Positions 44,247 through 54,100 of a stretch of DNA of 64,000 bases are shown here, in pieces (position 1 is the first letter of the stretch; each line of letters opens with the position of its first letter). Where the stretch lies: assembly GCA_934654835.1 (NCBI GenBank), contig CAKUGY010000005.1, forward strand, positions 1 through 64,000, given 5' to 3'. The DNA is from an uncultured Collinsella sp. Lineage in GTDB: Bacteria; Actinomycetota; Coriobacteriia; Coriobacteriales; Coriobacteriaceae. The position numbers and the translations under genes were made by a program. The notes under the pieces are model-generated. The model was not told where the DNA came from, made no database searches, and saw only the letters and a list, made by a program, of their open reading frames with translations.

Positions 44247-46424
44247 ATGTCCGAGCTGTGCTCCGTGCCGCGCGTCTCGGAGCGCTTTGCCCAGAGCAAT
44301 GCGCTCGACGAGGATATTGCGCGACTCAAATATGTTTCGGGTAAACGTGAGGAGGCCCTTCGCCGTCTGGGAATTCGGACGGTGGGGGACCTCCTTCTCC
44401 ATATCCCTCATCGGTACCTGGACTTTACGCGCTCGTGGTCCATCGAGATGGCGCCCATCGGTTGTGTGTGCACGATTGTCGCCACGGTCGACCGTGTCGT
44501 CCAAAAGCAGCCCCGCCCGCGTATGCAAGTGACCGAGGTTTCGCTCGTGGACGAGACCGGTGTGCTGCAAGTCGCCTTTTTCCGTCAGCCTTGGATTGCC
44601 CAGCAGCTCAAGCGGGGCGACCGCCTGGCCGTGATGGGCAAGGTCGAGTTCGCCTACGGCTTTAAGCAGATGGCCTCGCCTCACTTCGAGAAGCTCGAGG
44701 AGGGGCGTGCTGCCGGCACCATTCTGCCGGTCCACTACGTGAGTGACGGCGTGAGCCAGGCGTGGATGCGCCGTATCGTAAGCGGCGCGCTCGAGGTTGT
44801 CGGCAACCCCTTCGATCCTATTCCCGCGCCACTGCGCGTCAAGCGCCGCTTGATGAGCTGTGCCCGTGCGCTTCGATCGATTCACTTTCCCTCGAGCATG
44901 GCCGAGCGCGATATCGCGCGCCGGCGTCTTGCCTACGAGGAGTGCCTTTACCTGCAGCTGGCACTGCGCCTGCGCAATGACGGCGGCCTGGTCGAGGTGG
45001 TTCCCTATGCCCATACCGCGGGCGAGCATCTGGCCGCGCTCAGACAGGCTCTGCCGTTTTCGCTGAGCGAAGAGCAGGAGGCCGCGTTCCAAGACATCCT
45101 GCATGACATGTGCGATGGCGGCCGTGTGATGAACCGTCTGCTGCTGGGCGACGTCGGTACCGGTAAGACAGCCGTTGCCGCCTGCGCGCTGGCTGTTGCC
45201 GCCGATAGCGGCACCCAAGCCTGTGTCATGGCGCCTACGGGCGTCTTAGCACGTCAGTATGCAGACAAGACTGGCCCCTTGCTCTCTCAGGCTGGCATGT
45301 CCTGGGCGCTCCTGACAGGCGCCACGCCGGCGGCCGAGCGCGAGCAGATCCATGCACAGCTCCAGTCCGGTGAACTCGACGTACTCTTTGGCACCCATGC
45401 CGTTCTTTCTGAGGACGTGAACTTTAAGCATCTATCGCTTGTTGTCATTGACGAGCAGCACCGCTTTGGCGTGGGCCAGCGCAACGCCCTGCGCGCCAAA
45501 GGGCCGGGTGCCGACCTGCTGGTCATGACGGCGACACCCATCCCGCGCACTCTGGCGCTCTCGGTCTACGGCGATCTGGACACGAGCATCATCCGCCACC
45601 GTCCTGTTCCCGGTGCCGGTGTCACCACGCGCGTGCTCACCGAATCGAGCCGCGATCTGGCCTATGGCGCTATCCGCGAGGCGTATGAAAAGGGTCAGCA
45701 GGCCTACGTGATCTGCCCGCTCGTGGAGCCGAGCGACTCGGCCGATGAACTGGAGGACGTGCCCGGTATCGCCCGCGACGACGAGGGGCGCGTGACCGTT
45801 CCCGTGCCGCTGCACGATACGGCGACCGAGCTCGACCGCCTGCGCCTGGCGTTGCCGGGGCTCACCATCGAGCGACTCCATGGCCGTATGCCGGCGGGGG
45901 AGAAGGACCGGGCCATCGATGCCTTCAAGCGCGGCGAGATCGACGTGCTCGTCTCGACTACGGTGGTCGAGGTGGGCGTTGACGTTCCCAACGCCACCGT
46001 CATGGTCATAGAGAACGGCGAGCGCTTTGGCTTGGCGGCCCTGCATCAGCTGCGCGGCCGTGTGGGCCGCGGTGGCGTCTCGGGCACGTGCCTGGTTATG
46101 ACCCACTCAAAAGGCAATGGCGGCGCATCGGCGGCGCAAGACCGCCTGCAGTCGCTCGAAAAGACTGCAGACGGCTTTACGCTCGCCCAGATGGACTTGC
46201 GTCTACGCCACGAGGGCGAGATCCTGGGTTACCGTCAGCATGGCGGCGTGACCTTGCGTTTTGTCGATCTCGATGCAGATGAGGAGCTTATCGAGTGGGC
46301 CCATTTGGACGCAGTCGAGCTCTTGCGGTATGCTTGCAACCTTGACTCCGTGGCGACGCGCCCTCTGCGCGATGCGGTCGCCACGCGGTATCGACACATC
46401 TTTAAGGAGGTCAGCGGAGGATGA
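44247..46424 (+). CDS. recG: ATP-dependent DNA helicase RecG
   Basis: The 725-residue protein has the N-terminal wedge/OB domain and helicase motifs: GDVGTGKTAVAA (motif I), DEQHRFGV (motif II), MTATPIPRTLA (motif III) and LRGRVGRGG (motif VI). RecG remodels stalled replication forks and branched recombination intermediates. It starts 10 bases after the kinase gene and overlaps rsmD by 4 bases, so these are likely one operon. Confidence 0.95.
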   Translation: MSELCSVPRVSERFAQSNALDEDIARLKYVSGKREEALRRLGIRTVGDLLLHIPHRYLDFTRSWSIEMAPIGCVCTIVATVDRVVQKQPRPRMQVTEVSLVDETGVLQVAFFRQPWIAQQLKRGDRLAVMGKVEFAYGFKQMASPHFEKLEEGRAAGTILPVHYVSDGVSQAWMRRIVSGALEVVGNPFDPIPAPLRVKRRLMSCARALRSIHFPSSMAERDIARRRLAYEECLYLQLALRLRNDGGLVEVVPYAHTAGEHLAALRQALPFSLSEEQEAAFQDILHDMCDGGRVMNRLLLGDVGTGKTAVAACALAVAADSGTQACVMAPTGVLARQYADKTGPLLSQAGMSWALLTGATPAAEREQIHAQLQSGELDVLFGTHAVLSEDVNFKHLSLVVIDEQHRFGVGQRNALRAKGPGADLLVMTATPIPRTLALSVYGDLDTSIIRHRPVPGAGVTTRVLTESSRDLAYGAIREAYEKGQQAYVICPLVEPSDSADELEDVPGIARDDEGRVTVPVPLHDTATELDRLRLALPGLTIERLHGRMPAGEKDRAIDAFKRGEIDVLVSTTVVEVGVDVPNATVMVIENGERFGLAALHQLRGRVGRGGVSGTCLVMTHSKGNGGASAAQDRLQSLEKTADGFTLAQMDLRLRHEGEILGYRQHGGVTLRFVDLDADEELIEWAHLDAVELLRYACNLDSVATRPLRDAVATRYRHIFKEVSGG

Positions 46425-47065
46425 GAATCATCGGCGGCGAATGGCGCGGTCGCAAGATCGAGGAGCCCCGTGGTCGCGATGTCACCCGCCCCACGACTGA
46501 TCGCGTGCGCGAGGCGTGCGCATCTATGGTCATGTCGGCATTCGACTTCGATTTGGACGAGGTCCGCGTGCTGGATGCGTTTGGCGGCTCCGGCGCCTTG
46601 GGCATCGAGATGCTCTCGCGTGGTGCCCGCTCGCTTACGACGTTTGAGATCGATCGGAATGCCGCCCGTCTGATTACTAAGAATATTGAGTCGCTGTGCC
46701 GCGACCGCTCCCGCTGGCGTGTCGTTACCGGCGATATGCTGGCAAGTGCCTCGCGCGGTCGTGTGCCGGGCGGCCCCTTTGATCTAGTCCTGTTGGACCC
46801 GCCCTATGCCTTTGGTGCCGAGCCGGTCGAGGAATTGCTACAGAACCTGGTCCAGCAGGGCTTACTGGCACCGGGGGCCTATGCCCTGTTTGAGCACGCC
46901 GCAGCCGATGCGGGTGCTCACCCGGTCGGTTTTGAGACCGTGCGCGAGAAGCGCTATGGCATCACCTCGGTCGACCTGCTGCGCTGGGTGGCCGCGCACG
47001 AGAGCGACGATGCCGACGACAGCGACAATAGTGAGGACGCACCTTTGGAGGATGCCCATGAATGA
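46421..47065 (+). CDS. rsmD: 16S rRNA (guanine-966-N2)-methyltransferase RsmD
   Basis: The 214-residue protein begins MRIIGGEWRGRKI, typical of RsmD, has the SAM-binding DAFGGSGALGIEML and the catalytic LLDPPYAFG (DPPY motif). It methylates G966 of 16S rRNA. An acidic C-terminal tail rich in Asp/Glu is unusual but probably only a linker. It overlaps coaD by 8 bases, the usual rsmD-coaD coupling. Confidence 0.94.
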   Translation: MRIIGGEWRGRKIEEPRGRDVTRPTTDRVREACASMVMSAFDFDLDEVRVLDAFGGSGALGIEMLSRGARSLTTFEIDRNAARLITKNIESLCRDRSRWRVVTGDMLASASRGRVPGGPFDLVLLDPPYAFGAEPVEELLQNLVQQGLLAPGAYALFEHAAADAGAHPVGFETVREKRYGITSVDLLRWVAAHESDDADDSDNSEDAPLEDAHE

Positions 47066-47555
47066 CACCATTAACCGCGTGATCGTCCCGGGCACCTTCG
47101 ATCCCATCACCTTTGGCCATATCGACGTCATCCGCCGCGCACGCCGTATCTTTCCCAGCGTGATTGTGGCCGTTGCCGAGTCCCAGGGCAAAAACGGTGT
47201 GGGCACCACCTTTATGCTCGATGAGCGCGTGGCGCTGGCCCGAGAGGCGCTCGGCGACATTGACGGCGTTGAGGTCCTGCCCTTCACTGGCCTGTTGGTC
47301 GACTTTGCACGTGAGCAGGGTGCCGGCGCCGTCGTAAAGGGCCTGCGCGCCATGACCGATTTTGAGTACGAGCTTCAGCAAGCCGACCTCAACTACCGCC
47401 TGGATAACGAGCTGGAGTCCATCTTTGTCATGAGTGCGCCGCAGTACGGCTATATCTCGAGCTCGGTGGTGCGCCAGATTGCCTCGCTTGGCAGCGACGT
47501 GTCGACGTTTGTGCCGCCCAACGTGGTCGAAGCGCTCAAACATCGCTTTTCGTGA
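47058..47555 (+). CDS. coaD: Pantetheine-phosphate adenylyltransferase
   Basis: ATG 47058 lies six bases after GGAGG within the end of rsmD and gives 165 residues. The nucleotidyltransferase signature GTFDPITFGHIDVIRRA and the C-terminal ISSSVVRQIASLGSDVSTFVP motif identify PPAT, which converts 4'-phosphopantetheine to dephospho-CoA. The longer frame further upstream is a shadow of rsmD. Confidence 0.95.
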   Translation: MNDTINRVIVPGTFDPITFGHIDVIRRARRIFPSVIVAVAESQGKNGVGTTFMLDERVALAREALGDIDGVEVLPFTGLLVDFAREQGAGAVVKGLRAMTDFEYELQQADLNYRLDNELESIFVMSAPQYGYISSSVVRQIASLGSDVSTFVPPNVVEALKHRFS

Positions 47556-47623
47556 CGTTTTTTATTGCCTGGTGGCATGTGGTAAACTAGCACGATGATA
47601 TGTTACCTATGAAAGGAGACCGG

Positions 47624-48121
47624 ATGCCGGGCGAGAATTTTCCTGGCGACAGGATTGTGAGTCTTGTCGACGAGCTCGAGGGGCTCATCGAAGAGGCTAA
47701 GACGCCGTTCGGCAAGAACGCCCAGATGAAGGTTATCGACGCCGACGTCTTCTTTAACATCCTCGACGAGATCCGCATGAGCTATCCCGAGGAGTGGCAG
47801 AAGTCCCGCCGTATCCTCAAGGAGCGCGAGGAGCTTATGGCTTCCGCCGCCGCTCAGGCCGATTCCATCATTGCCGATGCTCAGCAGCAGGCCCTCACTA
47901 TTGCTGGCGAGCAGGAGATCGTCCGCTTAGCACAACAGCAGGCCGATGATATCCGCGACCGTGCCCAGCAGTACGAGCGCGAGACGCGCTATGCTGCCGA
48001 GGACTACGCCGAGCAGGTCTTTACGCACCTCGAGGAGAACCTCAAGAGCTTGACCGGCACTGTCACCCGTTGCCGCCAGCAGCTCAACGAGGGTGCCGCC
48101 CAGCAGAATGGTCAGTGGTAA
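47624..48121 (+). CDS. Predicted coiled-coil protein of unknown function
   Basis: ATG 47624 follows AAAGGAG by five bases and gives 165 residues. Residues 50-150 are strongly helical and rich in Ala, Gln and Glu, predicting a long coiled coil with resemblance to DivIVA- or ATP-synthase-b-like proteins. No catalytic motif was seen. Its stop overlaps the yceD start (TAATG), so it is translationally coupled to yceD-rpmF. It might be a division or ribosome-linked factor, but I do not recognise it. Confidence 0.75.
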   Translation: MPGENFPGDRIVSLVDELEGLIEEAKTPFGKNAQMKVIDADVFFNILDEIRMSYPEEWQKSRRILKEREELMASAAAQADSIIADAQQQALTIAGEQEIVRLAQQQADDIRDRAQQYERETRYAAEDYAEQVFTHLEENLKSLTGTVTRCRQQLNEGAAQQNGQW

Positions 48122-48675
48122 TGGCTGAGTTCCCGAGCGTTACCGTCGATCTTTCCGAGCAGCTCGAGTTTCCCGGAGACTCGTATCCGCTGACCGGCAA
48201 GGTCGATGTCGCCACCTACACGGTGGGCGAGAAGGAGTACCAGCTGCAGGACGGCATTGACTACGACGTGGTCTTTACCAATGCCGGCACCGGTGTCTTG
48301 CTTTCGGGCATGGTTCGCGCGCACGCCATCGGTGAGTGCGACCGCTGCCTGGAGCCCGCCTCGTTTGACATCGCAGGCGAGATCGAGGAGTTCTACCTCT
48401 TTGACGAGCCCGAGGATCCCGAGGCCTACGAGGACGGTTACGAGCTGCTGGGCGAGGATCGCATCGTCGATCTGGGTGAGCCCATCAACGACGCGGTCGT
48501 CATGGATACTCCGTTCGTGGTTCTCTGCAAGCCCGATTGCCGCGGTCTTTGCCCGGTCTGCGGTGGTAATCTCAACTTCGAGCAATGCGATTGCGCTGCC
48601 CAGGCAGAGGCCGAATGGGCCGAAGCCACGGAAAATCCATTTGCAGCATTAAAGAATCTCAAGCTTGATGAGTAA
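48121..48675 (+). CDS. yceD: YceD/DUF177-family 23S rRNA accumulation protein
   Basis: ATG 48121 overlaps the preceding stop and gives 184 residues. The DUF177 motif CDRCLEPASFDIAGEIEEFY is present, followed by cysteines in CKPDCRGLCPVCGGNL that may bind zinc. YceD proteins lie next to rpmF almost universally, as here, and affect 23S rRNA levels. Confidence 0.9.
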   Translation: MAEFPSVTVDLSEQLEFPGDSYPLTGKVDVATYTVGEKEYQLQDGIDYDVVFTNAGTGVLLSGMVRAHAIGECDRCLEPASFDIAGEIEEFYLFDEPEDPEAYEDGYELLGEDRIVDLGEPINDAVVMDTPFVVLCKPDCRGLCPVCGGNLNFEQCDCAAQAEAEWAEATENPFAALKNLKLDE

Positions 48676-48739
48676 AACTGTGGTAGTATCGCTACTTGCG
48701 CGTAATCGCCACACTGGATAGTTCATAAGGAAGGTCACT

Positions 48740-48919
48740 ATGCCCGTACCTAAACAAAAGCAGGGTCGTATCCGTACTCACACCCGTCGTTCCGCCAACA
48801 TGAAGATCTCGACTGCGGCTCAGTCCACGTGCCCCCGTTGCGGCGCTGTCAAGCTCCCGCACCACGTGTGCCCCAGCTGCGGTTTCTACAAGGACCGCGA
48901 GGTTATCGTTACCGAGTAA
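48740..48919 (+). CDS. rpmF: 50S ribosomal protein L32
   Basis: This 59-residue gene begins at ATG 48740 with AAGGAAGG upstream. The product starts MPVPKQKQGRIRTHTRRSAN and has the zinc-binding pairs CPRC and CPSC (residues 31-34 and 44-47), which define the zinc form of L32. It belongs between yceD and plsX in many bacteria. Confidence 0.95.
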   Translation: MPVPKQKQGRIRTHTRRSANMKISTAAQSTCPRCGAVKLPHHVCPSCGFYKDREVIVTE

Positions 48920-48960
48920 CTGTATACTCTGGATACGATGCCGTTCCAAATGGAACCACA

Positions 48961-48989
48961 ATGGCCGGCTCAATGAGTCGGCCATTTTT
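48961..48989 (+). terminator. Hairpin with T tract between rpmF and plsX
   Basis: ATGGCCGGCTC (48961-48971) pairs with GAGTCGGCCAT (48975-48985) with one wobble and a three-base loop, followed by T to 48989. It sits five bases before the plsX ribosome site, so it may attenuate plsX expression from rpmF. Confidence 0.75.
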
Positions 48990-49006
48990 GTATAAGGAGC
49001 ATGTAT

Positions 49007-50026
49007 ATGAGTAACGTTCGCGTTTGTGTAGACGTTGTGGGCGGAGACGAGAAGCCCCAGGTTGTTCTCGATGGTATTGAGGCCGCCCTTGCGGCCGACC
49101 CCGATATCGAGGTCCTGGCTGCCGGCCCTGCCGAAATCGTCAATCCCTTTGCCGCCTCTCATGCGCGCGTCGAAGCCCTGGAGGCTCCCGACGTTATCGC
49201 CATGGACGACGATCCCATTCGTGCCGTGATGACCAAGCGCAAGTCTTCGATTGTGCTTTCCTGCCGTGCCATTAAGAAGGGCAACGCGGACGCGTTCTTC
49301 TCCGCTGGCTCCACTGGTGCCATGACCGCAGCCGCCACCGCCTATGTGACGCCCTTTAGGTATCAGGCCGAGGGCAAGAAGCAGCCGGTTCGTCCGTGCC
49401 TGACCAATGCGCTGCCCAATCGCGCCGGCGGCCTGACGGTGCTGTGCGATATGGGTGCCAACCCCGATGTCGAGGTCGACGATATGGTGCGCTTTGCCCA
49501 AATGGGTAGCGCCTATGCCCGCGTCGTCTTGGGCATCGAGCATCCCCGCGTGGGTCTTCTTGGTAACGGTACCGAGGATGAGAAGGGCTCCAACTTTACC
49601 AAGGCCTGCTTCCCGGCTATGAAGGCTGCCGTCCCCGGCTTTGTGGGCAACTGCGAGGGCACCGATATTACCTCGGGTAATTTTGACGTTGTCGTTGCCG
49701 ACGGCATGTCGGGAAACATTGCCCTTAAGGCCACCGAGGGCGCTGCCAAGTTCTTGCTGCAGGAGCTCAAGGGTGCCTTTACGTCCTCGTTCGGCACTAA
49801 GATCGCCGCGCTGCTCATGAAACAGCAGATGCGTGAAATCAAAGCAAAGCTCTCGGGCGATGCTAAGGGCGGCGCGATTCTGCTGGGTTTGCGCGGCGTT
49901 GTCCTGATCGGCCATGGTGCTACTTCGGTCGAGGCTGTCAAGAACGGCACGCTCGCCGCTGCCGAAGCCGTGCGCGCCGGGCTGGTCGAGAACGTCGCCA
50001 ACTCCATGGACGGTATCGTTTTGTAA
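49007..50026 (+). CDS. plsX: Phosphate acyltransferase PlsX
   Basis: ATG 49007 is seven bases from AAGGAG and is preferred over ATG 49001, which is too close; it gives 339 residues. The family signatures are VDVVGGDEKPQVVLDG, SAGSTGAMTAAAT, GLLGNGTEDEKGS and GNCEGTDI. PlsX converts acyl-ACP to acyl phosphate, the donor for membrane phospholipids. acpP follows, as is typical. Confidence 0.94.
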   Translation: MSNVRVCVDVVGGDEKPQVVLDGIEAALAADPDIEVLAAGPAEIVNPFAASHARVEALEAPDVIAMDDDPIRAVMTKRKSSIVLSCRAIKKGNADAFFSAGSTGAMTAAATAYVTPFRYQAEGKKQPVRPCLTNALPNRAGGLTVLCDMGANPDVEVDDMVRFAQMGSAYARVVLGIEHPRVGLLGNGTEDEKGSNFTKACFPAMKAAVPGFVGNCEGTDITSGNFDVVVADGMSGNIALKATEGAAKFLLQELKGAFTSSFGTKIAALLMKQQMREIKAKLSGDAKGGAILLGLRGVVLIGHGATSVEAVKNGTLAAAEAVRAGLVENVANSMDGIVL

Positions 50027-50091
50027 GAGCGAGTTAGAGTGCTGTTATGTGCCTCGCGGCCTGCGTCGTGGGGTAGAATCAAAACCGTGTC

Positions 50092-50120
50092 TTGGTGCCG
50101 CCCGCGCGGCGCCAATCTTT
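50092..50120 (+). terminator. Terminator/attenuator hairpin before acpP
   Basis: TTGGTGCCGC (50092-50101) pairs with GCGGCGCCAA (50106-50115) with one wobble, followed by TCTTT. It lies about 30 bases before the acpP start, so it may terminate plsX transcripts or attenuate acpP. Confidence 0.65.
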
Positions 50121-50150
50121 TGGTATTCATGCACTATGAGAGGAAGCGCT

Positions 50151-50393
50151 ATGGACCGCTCCGAAATCTTCGACAAGATCGCCGAGGTCGCTGCTGACGT
50201 TCTGGGCGTCGATGTTGCCGAGATTAGCGATGAGACCACGTTTGACGACCTCGATGCCAATTCGCTCGAGCGCCTGCAGCTGGTGACGGCTATCGAGGAC
50301 GAGTTCAACCTCGAGATCGATGACGAGACCCTGCTCTCGCTCAACTCTGTCGCCGACGCTGTCGACGCTATCGAAGCTGCCAGGGAGGCCTAA
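50151..50393 (+). CDS. acpP: Acyl carrier protein
   Basis: ATG 50151 after GAGAGGAAG gives 80 residues. The protein is strongly acidic, with the phosphopantetheine attachment serine in LDANSLERLQL, so the usual DSL appears as NSL. It carries growing fatty acyl chains as thioesters. It is followed by rnc only three bases after its stop. Confidence 0.92.
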   Translation: MDRSEIFDKIAEVAADVLGVDVAEISDETTFDDLDANSLERLQLVTAIEDEFNLEIDDETLLSLNSVADAVDAIEAAREA

Positions 50394-50396
50394 GTC

Positions 50397-51122
50397 TTGG
50401 CTTTATCTGAACGACTTTCGCGTGCCCAGGAAATCCTGGGCCACGAGTTCAATAACAAGGTGCTGTTGCGCGCGGCGCTCACACATCCCTCGGCTGTCGA
50501 GGGTCAGCCGGTGTCTGCCAGCTATGAGCGTCTCGAGTTTTTGGGCGATTCCATTTTGGGTGCCGTGGTGGCTCGCTCGCTTTTTGAGTCCTACCCTGAG
50601 TTTGACGAGGGCAAGCTTACGCGCCTGAAGGTGTCCCTTGTCTCGGGCGCCACGCTGTCCGAGGTGTCGCACGAGCTGGGCATCGACGACATCATCATCT
50701 TTGGTGCCTCAGAGACCGGCACGGGCGCTCGCGGCCTGCATTCGGCGCTCGAGAACGTCTACGAGTCGCTCGTGGGTGCGCTCTATCTTGATGCCGGCTG
50801 GGATGTGGCGGCGGAGTTCATCCACCGCACGCTTAAGCCGCACCTGGCTTCCGAGCGCGCCGAGCATCCCGCGAACCCCAAGTCGTTTTTGCAGGAGTGC
50901 GTTCAGGCCGACGGCCATGAGCCTCCGGCGTATAAGCTGGTTGGTTCCGAGGGCCCCGCGCATGCGCCTACCTTTACCGCTGTGGTGCTTATCGACGGCA
51001 TCCGCCAAGGCCGCGGCACCGGCTCCTCTAAGAAGGAAGCCGAGGGAGCTGCCGCGCTCGAGGCGCTCGATCGCATGGGTTACACCACCAACGGCGTGAT
51101 TCTGAACAAGAAGCTCGTTTAA
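50397..51122 (+). CDS. rnc: Ribonuclease III
   Basis: The start is TTG 50397, eight bases after GGGAGG. The 241-residue protein has the RNase III signature ERLEFLGDSILG with catalytic acids and a C-terminal double-stranded RNA-binding domain (PKSFLQECVQADG, GSSKKEAEGAAALEAL). It processes rRNA and structured mRNA. Position between acpP and smc is conserved. Confidence 0.95.
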   Translation: MALSERLSRAQEILGHEFNNKVLLRAALTHPSAVEGQPVSASYERLEFLGDSILGAVVARSLFESYPEFDEGKLTRLKVSLVSGATLSEVSHELGIDDIIIFGASETGTGARGLHSALENVYESLVGALYLDAGWDVAAEFIHRTLKPHLASERAEHPANPKSFLQECVQADGHEPPAYKLVGSEGPAHAPTFTAVVLIDGIRQGRGTGSSKKEAEGAAALEALDRMGYTTNGVILNKKLV

Positions 51123-51132
51123 GCGAGGAACC

Positions 51133-54100
51133 GTGTATCTCAAGTCCCTCACGCTCAAAGGGTTCAAGTCGTTTGCCGACCGCGCCCATATGACGTTTGA
51201 GCCGGGCCTGACCGTCATCGTCGGTCCCAATGGCTCGGGAAAATCGAACATCTCCGACTCGATTCTGTGGGTCCTGGGCGAGCAGAGCGCCAAGCAGCTG
51301 CGCGGCCAGGCCATGGAAGACGTCATCTTCTCGGGCTCGTCGGCTCGCAAGCCGGTAGGCGTTGCCGAGGTCACGCTGGTGCTCGATAATTCGGACCATA
51401 TGCTGCCCGTCGACTTTGACGAGGTTGCCATCACCCGCCGCATGTACCGCTCGGGTGAGAGCGAGTATCTCATCAACTCGAGCCCGTGCCGCCTGATGGA
51501 CATTCAGGATATTCTGCACGATTCGGGCCTGGGCAAGGATACACATTCCATCATCAGCCAGGGCAAGCTCGATGCCATTTTGCAGAGCCGCCCTGAGGAG
51601 CGCCGTGCCCTCATCGAGGAGGCTGCCGGCATCTCCAAGCACAAGCGCCGCAAGGAGCGTGCGCTCAAAAAGATCAAGTCGATGGACGAGCACCTGACCC
51701 GTGCACGAGACATCAATAAGGAAATCGCCCGCCAGCTGCGGCCGCTGGAGCGTCAGGTTGATCGCGCGCGCAAGTACAAAGAGCTGTCCTCGCGCGCGAA
51801 CGAGCTTACGCAGATGCTGGCCGTCGACGAGCTGCGTTCACTGCAGTCGCAGTGGAGCGATCTGGAGAGCCGCTCCAAGGAGGGTGCCGCCGAGCTGGAG
51901 CTCGCGCAGTACCGCCTGGGCGAGAAGGAGCGCGAGCTCGAGAAGCTCCAGGTCATGCTCGAGGAAAAGGGCCTGTTCGTGGGCGATCTGGGTGAACAGC
52001 GCCGCCATATGCAAGATGTGGTCGGCCGCATTAACTCCGACATGCGCCTGCTCGAGGAAAAGGGCCATAACATGGTGTCGCGCCTATCCGATATGCGCGG
52101 CCAGATCTCGAGCTCCGAGCATCAGCGCCGTCGCGTGGTCGAGGAGCTTGAGGATGCGCGCGCCCAGCTTGAGGAAGTGACCGGTGCACATATGCAGGCC
52201 CAGGAGGATGTCGACGCCGCCGGTCCTGCTGCCGCCGAACTTCACGAGCGTCGCGTGGCACTCGACAACCAGATTTCGCAGCTTACGCGCGAACAGCGCG
52301 ATGTGCAGCGTGTGGCCGATAATGCCGCGCTCGAACTTGCCAAGGTGAAGGATTCTCTGAGCAATGCAGAGGTCGAGGACAACATGTATGCCTCGCGCCT
52401 GGAGCAGATTGACGAGCAACTCGAGGAGGTGACGGCCTCGCTCGAGAGCCGTCGCGACCGTGCCGAGGAGCTTGAGAGCGCCCTTGAGGAGGCGCGTCAG
52501 GCTCAGACCGATGCGCGTGAGGCTACCGAGACTGCCCGTGCGGCCCTCAAGGACCTGCGTGCCCGCGAGAGCGAGGCGCGCAACAAGCTGTCCGAGGTGC
52601 GCTCGGAACTTGCCAGTCAAAAGAAGCTCGATGCACGCATGGCCGATAGCTCGCCGTTGGTGAGCCGTCTGGTGGGCGCGCTGGGCGACGACGTCTCGGG
52701 CCGTCTGGGTGATGTGCTTGAGGCTCCGCGTGAGCTCGAGGGCCTGGTTGAGCAGCTGCTCGCCGGCGATATCGATGCGCTGCTGTTCGATGATGCTGCA
52801 GCGCTTGAGCGTGCCGGCCGTGCCGCCCTGGATCAGAAGAAAGCCTCGGGCGAGGCGCTGCTGGTAGCTCGTGGCGTGAGCGGTTCCGCGGCAGCCGAGG
52901 GCGCTGCCGGATCCCGCTTGGTCGATCGTCTGTCCGTTCGTGCTGGATATGGTCCGGTTGTCGAAGCATTGCTCGGCGGCTATTACGTGGTTGATGACCT
53001 GACTGCCGCGCTGGCAGCGCCGGTCGTTGACGGCGTGACTTACGTGACCCCCGATGGCGCCCGCGTGTGCTGTGGCGGTCTGGTGCGTGTGGGGCTCGAT
53101 GCCGGCGAGGCTTCGGGTGCCTTGGAACGCAAGCGTCGTATTCGCGAGCTGGAGGGCCTAGAGCCCGATCTGGCCGCTGTGTTTGAACATGTGTCGGATC
53201 AGGTTGTCGAGGCCAATGCGGCTGTTGAGGAGGCCCGTGCCGCCGAGGGCGATGCCGCCGGCGAGATTGCCCGTCTTGAGGGCGAGCGTCGCTCCCTGCT
53301 CTCCGAGATCGGCCGCCTGGAGCAAAGCGCTAACAATGCAGAGGTCGAGCGTGTGCGTATTTCCAAGCGCCGCGAGCAGGCTGCCGAAGCCGTCCGCGCT
53401 GCGCGTCCGCGTGTCGATGAGCTCACCCGTTCGCGTGACGAGGCCCGTGCGCAGACAAGCGATTTGGGTTTGCAGATTGCCGAGGCCAACGACGAGCTCG
53501 ACCGTGTGCGCCGCGACGACTCCGAGGCTGCCGGCAAGCTCGCCGATGCCAAGGTCCGTCTTGCACAGACGAGCGAGCGCGTGCGTTCACTGAAGGGCCG
53601 CGTGCCCGATCTGGAGCATCGTCTAGAGGGCATCGACCGCCGTATCCGCGGAACGCGCCAAGCCTCGCGCTCGCTCGAGCTGCTGCGCCTGCGCGTCGAC
53701 CCCATGCACGAGCGCTATTCGGCCCTGCTGGAGCGCGCTTCGGATTGGGCCGCGCGCCTGCGCGACCAGGCCTCGCTCGAGGAGGCGGACTCGGCTTCGC
53801 TCAAGAAGACCATCGAGGACGCCAAGGCCGAAGTCGCCCGCGCCAAGGAGAAGGTCGATACCGCCACTGCCACGCAAAATGAGTTCAAGGTCGCTCGCGG
53901 CAAGCTCGAGGTGCAGGTGGAGGCCGCTATCAAGGCCATCACCGCCGATGGCACCACGGTGCTTGAGGAAGCGCTCATGCTTCCCGCGCCCACCGATCGC
54001 GACGCCGCCGAGCGCGAGCTCAACCAGCTTGTGCGCCAGATCAACAACCTGGGTCCTGTGAACCAGGTCGCCATGGAGGAGTACGAGCAGCTCAAGCGCC

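Noticed and set aside
46806..47057. Longer CoaD protein with an 84-residue N-terminal extension
   Set aside because: The extension is the out-of-frame shadow of rsmD; ATG 47058 has a GGAGG site and normal length.
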